NCBI GenBank assembly: GCA_963578655.1
Contig: CAUZEB010000070.1
Span: 1 to 9,377, forward strand
Reading direction: 5' to 3'
Source: CAUZEB01 sp963578655
GTDB lineage: Bacteria; Chloroflexota; Dehalococcoidia; Lucifugimonadales; CAUZEB01
Length of the DNA stretch: 9,377 bases
Each line of letters starts with the position of its first letter. The stretch's first letter is position 1. This document shows positions 5,700-9,377 of this stretch, piece by piece. Below the pieces are notes generated by a model, which made no database searches, was not told the DNA's origin, and saw nothing but the letters and a program-made list of their open reading frames with translations. Position numbers and translations under genes: made by a program.

Positions 5700-6914
5700 A
5701 TGCACTTAATATTTAGAATTCCACAGTTTAGAAAGCTCTGGATCAGTTACTCCTTCAGTGACGTTGGGATGATATCGTTCGTCATGATCCACGGTTGGTT
5801 AGCCCTCACGATAACTAACTCCCCATTCTGGGTCGGGGCTACTGTTGGAGTAAACGGGGTCGGTTTATGCCTCTTCAGTGTGTTTAGTGGAGTTCTTGTT
5901 GACAGACTTGATCGAAGAAAGTTAGTCATCGCCAGTCTCATTATTCAAGCCTTAACAGCATTTTTACTAACGATCTTGATATTCTCAGATATAGTTCGTA
6001 TCTGGCATATACTGTTAGTTGGATTTCTAGACGGTGGTATGACGTCTGTAAAGCGACCATCTCAAATGGCTCTAACACTCGATGTAGTCGGACGTGAAAA
6101 GCTGTTGAGCGCGACAGCCGCACATAATTTTGCTATGACCGTAATGGGAATCATATGTCCCATCATAGGAGGCATTATTATAAGCAAACTTGGAATCCAA
6201 TGGGCGTATATCGTGATTGGGCTAGCATTCATATCTTCTTCTTTGGTGCTTCCCCGAATTACTGTACGAAATCAGAAAAATAACACCCTGCTTTCCACAC
6301 CTTGGCAAGACATGAAACTAGGCATTCGTTACGTTTTTAGCACCCCGGTTGTACGTTCTCTAATAATATTGGCAATTGTTGCAGAGACTTTCGCGTGGTC
6401 ACATGAAGTCATGTTACCTGTAATGGCAAGAGATGTATTCACTATCGGAGCTTCTGGATTGGGCTATTTACTCTCTATAGCCAGTACTGGAGCAGCCTTT
6501 TCGACATTCATAATTTCCAACATAGGTGACCCAAAAGGAAAAGAAAAATTACTTGTATTCAGCTATGGTCTTTTCGGGCTATTTTTGATCCTCTTTGCAG
6601 CCTCACCTTGGATCACCATAGCTATGGCACTACTTGCTTTAGCATATGCCTCAGCCGTAATTTATGAAACGACTTTATCAACTATACTTCAGACTGCTGT
6701 ACCTGATGGTATGCGTGGCCGTGTACTCAGTTTTCAGGTGTTTACATGGGGATTAACAGGCATTGGTGGATTTTATGTTGGCGCCATAGCTGAATTTATT
6801 GGAGCCCCTAGAGCTATAATGATTGGGGGGGGAATAGCTTTTATTGTAGCGATTTTTCTGGTTAAGAGAACGGAGATCTTTCGAGATTCAGTCGTAGTTA
6901 CAAATAGTGAATAG
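5700..6914 (+). CDS. MFS transporter, EntS/MFS_3-like exporter
   Basis: This is a 404-aa inner-membrane protein of the major facilitator superfamily, probably with 12 membrane helices and proton-driven export. It opens with the family N-terminus FRKLWISYSFSDVG. After the second helix comes the motif-A loop GVLVDRLDRRK (64-74). A second conserved loop, PDGMRGRV, starts at residue 335; this PDxxRGRV pattern is typical of the MFS_3 / enterobactin-exporter-like group. The substrate cannot be inferred. ATG 5700 fits the family N-terminus, but I see no Shine-Dalgarno and no convincing promoter after the ltaE terminator, so expression may depend on readthrough or a non-standard start. A run of eight G's at 6825-6832 encodes glycines near the C-terminus. 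Confidence 0.85.
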   Translation: MHLIFRIPQFRKLWISYSFSDVGMISFVMIHGWLALTITNSPFWVGATVGVNGVGLCLFSVFSGVLVDRLDRRKLVIASLIIQALTAFLLTILIFSDIVRIWHILLVGFLDGGMTSVKRPSQMALTLDVVGREKLLSATAAHNFAMTVMGIICPIIGGIIISKLGIQWAYIVIGLAFISSSLVLPRITVRNQKNNTLLSTPWQDMKLGIRYVFSTPVVRSLIILAIVAETFAWSHEVMLPVMARDVFTIGASGLGYLLSIASTGAAFSTFIISNIGDPKGKEKLLVFSYGLFGLFLILFAASPWITIAMALLALAYASAVIYETTLSTILQTAVPDGMRGRVLSFQVFTWGLTGIGGFYVGAIAEFIGAPRAIMIGGGIAFIVAIFLVKRTEIFRDSVVVTNSE

Positions 6915-6954
6915 CCTTTTATATGGTCGCGTTCTAACATAGGAGATATTCCGA

Positions 6955-8289
6955 TTAATCGTCTTTAGAGTCATTAGCCCACCAACTCTTCATTCTTTCA
7001 CTGATTTTTCTCTCAAATCCTTCATTCCCTGCAACATAATATTTTTTGTCCGTAAGGTTTTTAGGCAAATTTTCAGTCCTTACAAAGTTACCATCGTAAT
7101 TATGAGCATATTTATATCCCTTTCCATAGTCCATATCCTTCATCAGGCTTGTGGCTGCATTACGTAAATGCAGTGGGACAGGTTCATTTCTGGTGTTACG
7201 AACGTCATCGGCAGCTCTATTTAAGGCCATATAGGCGGTATTACTTTTTGGAGCAGTTGCTAAGTATATACTAGCCTCTGCTAATGGAATCCGGCCTTCG
7301 GGCATACCTATGAAATGAACAGCTTGCTGTGTCGCAACCGCCATCATAAGTGCTTGTGGCTCTGCTAGTCCTATGTCTTCTCCAGCCAATATAACCAAAC
7401 GTCGGGCTATAAACATCGGGTTTTCACCAGCCTCTATCATACGCGCCAACCAATATATCGCTGCGTCAGGATCCGAAGCTCTAATAGACTTTATGTATGC
7501 AGATATGGTGTCGAAATGTTGATCGCCGGATTTATCGTAATCTAAAACCCTTTGTTGCATAGCTTCTTCTACGATATGCGAATTAATGTAACGTATACCT
7601 TTGCTATCCGGCTTAGTCGCGTTGATTGAAAGCTCTAACGCATTTAAGGCAATCCTAGCATCCCCATTTGCCAAAGTTACTAAGTTCTTCATACTAGACA
7701 TGTCTAGTACAGGTTTGAGTGTTCCTAGACCTTTCTCATCATCCTCCAATGCTTTTTTTACGATAATTTCTATTTGAGAATCGGTTAATGATTTAAGGGC
7801 AAAAACTCGGGATCTAGATAATAGAGGAGAAATTATTTCAAATGATGGATTTTCTGTAGTGGCACCTATAAGTACTAACGTCCCGTCCTCAACGTAAGGC
7901 AATATGACATCTTGTTGTGATTTATTAAACCTGTGTATTTCATCAACAAACAGGATAGTCCGTTGATCTTGCATACCCAGTCTATCTAAAGCCTCTGAAG
8001 AAACTCGTCTGAGCTCGGCAACTCCCGACACCACCGCACTCACTTTCTCAAAATAACTATTAGTAGACTGAGATATGATGTTGGCTAGAGTAGTCTTCCC
8101 TGTCCCTGGAGGACCCCACAGAATTATTGACGGTATTTGATTTGACTCTATGCTATTGCGTAATATGGAATTGATCCCAACTATATGTTCCTGACCCACG
8201 AACTCATCAAAGTTAGAAGGGCGCATTCTAGCAGCAAGAGGTGCATTTCTTCGTAAATGAACTCGGCTGTTATGGTCAAATAAAGTCAA
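6955..8289 (-). CDS. rarA: replication-associated recombination protein RarA (MgsA), AAA+ ATPase
   Basis: RarA/MgsA is a clamp-loader-like AAA+ ATPase that acts at stalled replication forks with SSB. The 444-aa product is the family's normal length. It shows the N-terminal LAARMRPSNFDEFVGQEHI (box II region), Walker A GPPGTGKTT at 59-67 and Walker B ILFVDEIHRFNKSQQD with D116-E117. Sensor 1 is ATTENPS (143-149), and the arginine-finger region LLSRSR is at 156-161. The C-terminal MgsA domain is recognisable by YWLARMIEAGENPMFIARR and AEDIG-like GEDIGLAEPQA. The start is TTG 8287-8289, with GAGGTGA upstream. It converges on the MFS gene with only 40 bases between stops, and I see no terminator there. 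It lies downstream of selA but behind a terminator, so it is probably a separate transcript. Confidence 0.94.
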   Translation of the reverse strand: MTLFDHNSRVHLRRNAPLAARMRPSNFDEFVGQEHIVGINSILRNSIESNQIPSIILWGPPGTGKTTLANIISQSTNSYFEKVSAVVSGVAELRRVSSEALDRLGMQDQRTILFVDEIHRFNKSQQDVILPYVEDGTLVLIGATTENPSFEIISPLLSRSRVFALKSLTDSQIEIIVKKALEDDEKGLGTLKPVLDMSSMKNLVTLANGDARIALNALELSINATKPDSKGIRYINSHIVEEAMQQRVLDYDKSGDQHFDTISAYIKSIRASDPDAAIYWLARMIEAGENPMFIARRLVILAGEDIGLAEPQALMMAVATQQAVHFIGMPEGRIPLAEASIYLATAPKSNTAYMALNRAADDVRNTRNEPVPLHLRNAATSLMKDMDYGKGYKYAHNYDGNFVRTENLPKNLTDKKYYVAGNEGFERKISERMKSWWANDSKDD

Positions 8290-8295
8290 GAATTC

Positions 8296-8302
8296 TCACC
8301 TC
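8296..8302 (-). promoter_or_regulatory. Shine-Dalgarno selecting the TTG start of rarA
   Basis: GAGGTGA on the minus strand is six bases upstream of the TTG at 8287-8289. The next in-frame ATG is codon 22, inside the conserved ARMRP segment, so TTG is the likely start. Confidence 0.6.
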
Positions 8303-8339
8303 AAGCAAATTAAGCGAAGCCTATATCAACGAAAATCCT

Positions 8340-8371
8340 AAAAAAGGGAGCAGTGTTATTATATCGCCCCC
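8340..8371 (-). terminator. intrinsic terminator of selA
   Basis: On the minus strand GGGGGC (8366-8371) pairs with GCTCCC (8346-8351), including one G-U pair, across a 14-base loop. Six T's follow directly (8340-8345). The hairpin begins 10 bases after the selA stop, the usual place for a terminator. Confidence 0.65.
8358..8363 (-). promoter_or_regulatory. possible -10 box of rarA inside the selA terminator loop
   Basis: A perfect TATAAT lies on the minus strand in the terminator loop, about 70 bases before the rarA start. The -35 region is poor and there is no TG extension (CGATATAAT), so the call rests on the -10 alone. It could simply be the AT-rich loop. Confidence 0.3.
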
Positions 8372-8381
8372 ATCCAAATAT

Positions 8382-9377
8382 TTAATTAAGCACTTTCATA
8401 ACACCATCAACTAATTGAACGTCCTGACCGGGTAGAACAGTCCTGGAATCAATAAGAATCTTCTCATTTTCAATTCTGCCAATTATTGCTGGCCTTAATA
8501 GCCTTAACCTACGAGCCAATTCATTACCTCTTCCTGCAAACCCTTTGGAGTCTATGGCTAATACCCAGGAAGGTAAAGTTTGATCAGGAAGGCTACCTCC
8601 GCCTATCGTGGAGACACTTTCCTCAATGGAAGTGAGATTTCCTAGGCCATTTTTCCATTTTTGTACCCTGGCTTTTAATATATCCCTCGAAGCAGCGATC
8701 ATACTCCACACAGGTACCTTGTCTAAAGCTTCTCCTCGTATATAATGAAGCAGTGTTTCATTTAATGCCGCTAAGTTCAACTTATCGATACGGATAGCCC
8801 TGGCAAGGGGATGTCTAGCTATATCGGAAACATATCTGGTTTTGCCAATAATTATCCCTGATTGAGGTCCCCCCAATAGTTTGTCCCCTGAAAAAAACCC
8901 CATATCCACTCCCGCTCGGATACTCTCTTGAGGCATCGGCTCATGAGACAATCCAAATTGCAAAGTATCAATTAAGCAGCCACTACCCAAATCATGTATG
9001 ACCGGTATCCCTACTGAATTACCGAGCTCGACTAAATCTCTCAACTTCGGAAGATGAGTAAATCCCACGACTTTAAAGTTGCTGGAATGAACGGATAATA
9101 TTGCGGCTGTACGTTCAGTCACTGCGTTTCTATAGTCATTAATGTAGGTTCTGTTCGTGGTGCCTACTTCAATCAAATCTGCACCACTTTGTCTTAGAAC
9201 ATCAGGAATACGGAAGCCACCACCAATTTCAACTGCCTCGCCTCTTGAAATAATGACCTCCTTTCCGTGAGCAATAGCTGACAATGCTAAAAGCACAGCA
9301 GACGCATTATTGTTGACAACAAGAGCTTTCTCCGCACCCGTTAATTGGCAAATAAGTTCGGTTACATGAGTCTGCCT
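8382..9377 (-). CDS. selA: L-seryl-tRNA(Sec) selenium transferase, N-terminus beyond window
   Basis: SelA is a PLP enzyme that converts Ser-tRNA(Sec) to selenocysteinyl-tRNA(Sec) with selenophosphate, acting as a large cytoplasmic oligomer. The frame is open to the window edge and gives 331 residues. The segment upstream of the GTG at 9294-9296 encodes LTGAEKALVVNNNASAVLLAL, so that GTG is an internal valine codon and not the start. Next come GGGFRIPDVLRQSGADLIEVGTTN and IPVIHDLGSG. The PLP lysine is in FSGDKLLGGPQSG, codon 8880-8882. The C-terminal SLPDQTLPSW and GRIENEKILIDSRTV segments are typical. By comparison with E. coli SelA (as I recall it, lysine 295), about 130 N-terminal residues lie outside. 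The presence of selA implies that the host decodes UGA as selenocysteine, but selB, selC and selD are not in view. Confidence 0.93.
   Translation of the reverse strand, partial: RQTHVTELICQLTGAEKALVVNNNASAVLLALSAIAHGKEVIISRGEAVEIGGGFRIPDVLRQSGADLIEVGTTNRTYINDYRNAVTERTAAILSVHSSNFKVVGFTHLPKLRDLVELGNSVGIPVIHDLGSGCLIDTLQFGLSHEPMPQESIRAGVDMGFFSGDKLLGGPQSGIIIGKTRYVSDIARHPLARAIRIDKLNLAALNETLLHYIRGEALDKVPVWSMIAASRDILKARVQKWKNGLGNLTSIEESVSTIGGGSLPDQTLPSWVLAIDSKGFAGRGNELARRLRLLRPAIIGRIENEKILIDSRTVLPGQDVQLVDGVMKVLN

Noticed and set aside
1..9377. Mobile element, defence island, CRISPR array or tRNA gene
   Set aside because: I found no transposase, integrase, repeat array, terminal repeats or tRNA-like cloverleaf; the genes are core metabolic and housekeeping functions.

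Overview
This window is a bacterial chromosomal segment that looks moderately AT-rich by eye. It is packed with housekeeping and metabolic genes and has short gaps between them. I see no mobile element, CRISPR array, tRNA or rRNA, and no defence or otherwise clearly new system. The lineage cannot be fixed from sequence alone. Frequent TTG starts behind good Shine-Dalgarno sequences, an M. tuberculosis-like class II fumarase and a SelA pathway would fit an uncultured Chloroflexota (SAR202 / Dehalococcoidia-like) bacterium, but that is only a guess.

Layout. Bases 2-112 hold the last codons of an unidentified protein. A hairpin with a T run follows (173-212), and a perfect extended -10 box lies inside it, just ahead of a tRNA nucleotidyltransferase gene (cca/pcnB family, 222-1460, +). 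A possible 37-48 residue ORF overlaps the cca 3' end and runs to 1582. Next, on the minus strand and read from right to left, come two paralogous small alpha/beta hydrolases (COG2945-like) and a class II fumarase (fumC, 1603-3024), closely spaced and probably one operon. The first hydrolase gene (3723-4373) is broken by two single-base homopolymer indels that cancel each other; the second (3062-3706) is intact. A 154-bp divergent promoter region separates this operon from a low-specificity threonine aldolase gene (ltaE, 4528-5607, +), which ends at a strong intrinsic terminator. An MFS exporter (5700-6914, +) follows and converges on the AAA+ ATPase gene rarA/mgsA (6955-8289, -). At the right edge is selA (8382-9377, -), cut by the window end and followed by its own terminator. 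A TATAAT box lies inside that terminator's loop and may start rarA.

How the genes fit together. Most are independent core functions: tRNA 3'-end maturation, the TCA cycle, glycine/threonine metabolism, efflux, replication-fork maintenance and selenocysteine synthesis. The only convincing multi-gene transcription unit is hydrolase 2 - hydrolase 1 - fumC. The observations most worth a second look are the doubly frameshifted hydrolase, the small ORF behind a strong SD at the cca 3' end, and promoter boxes nested in terminator hairpins at two junctions.
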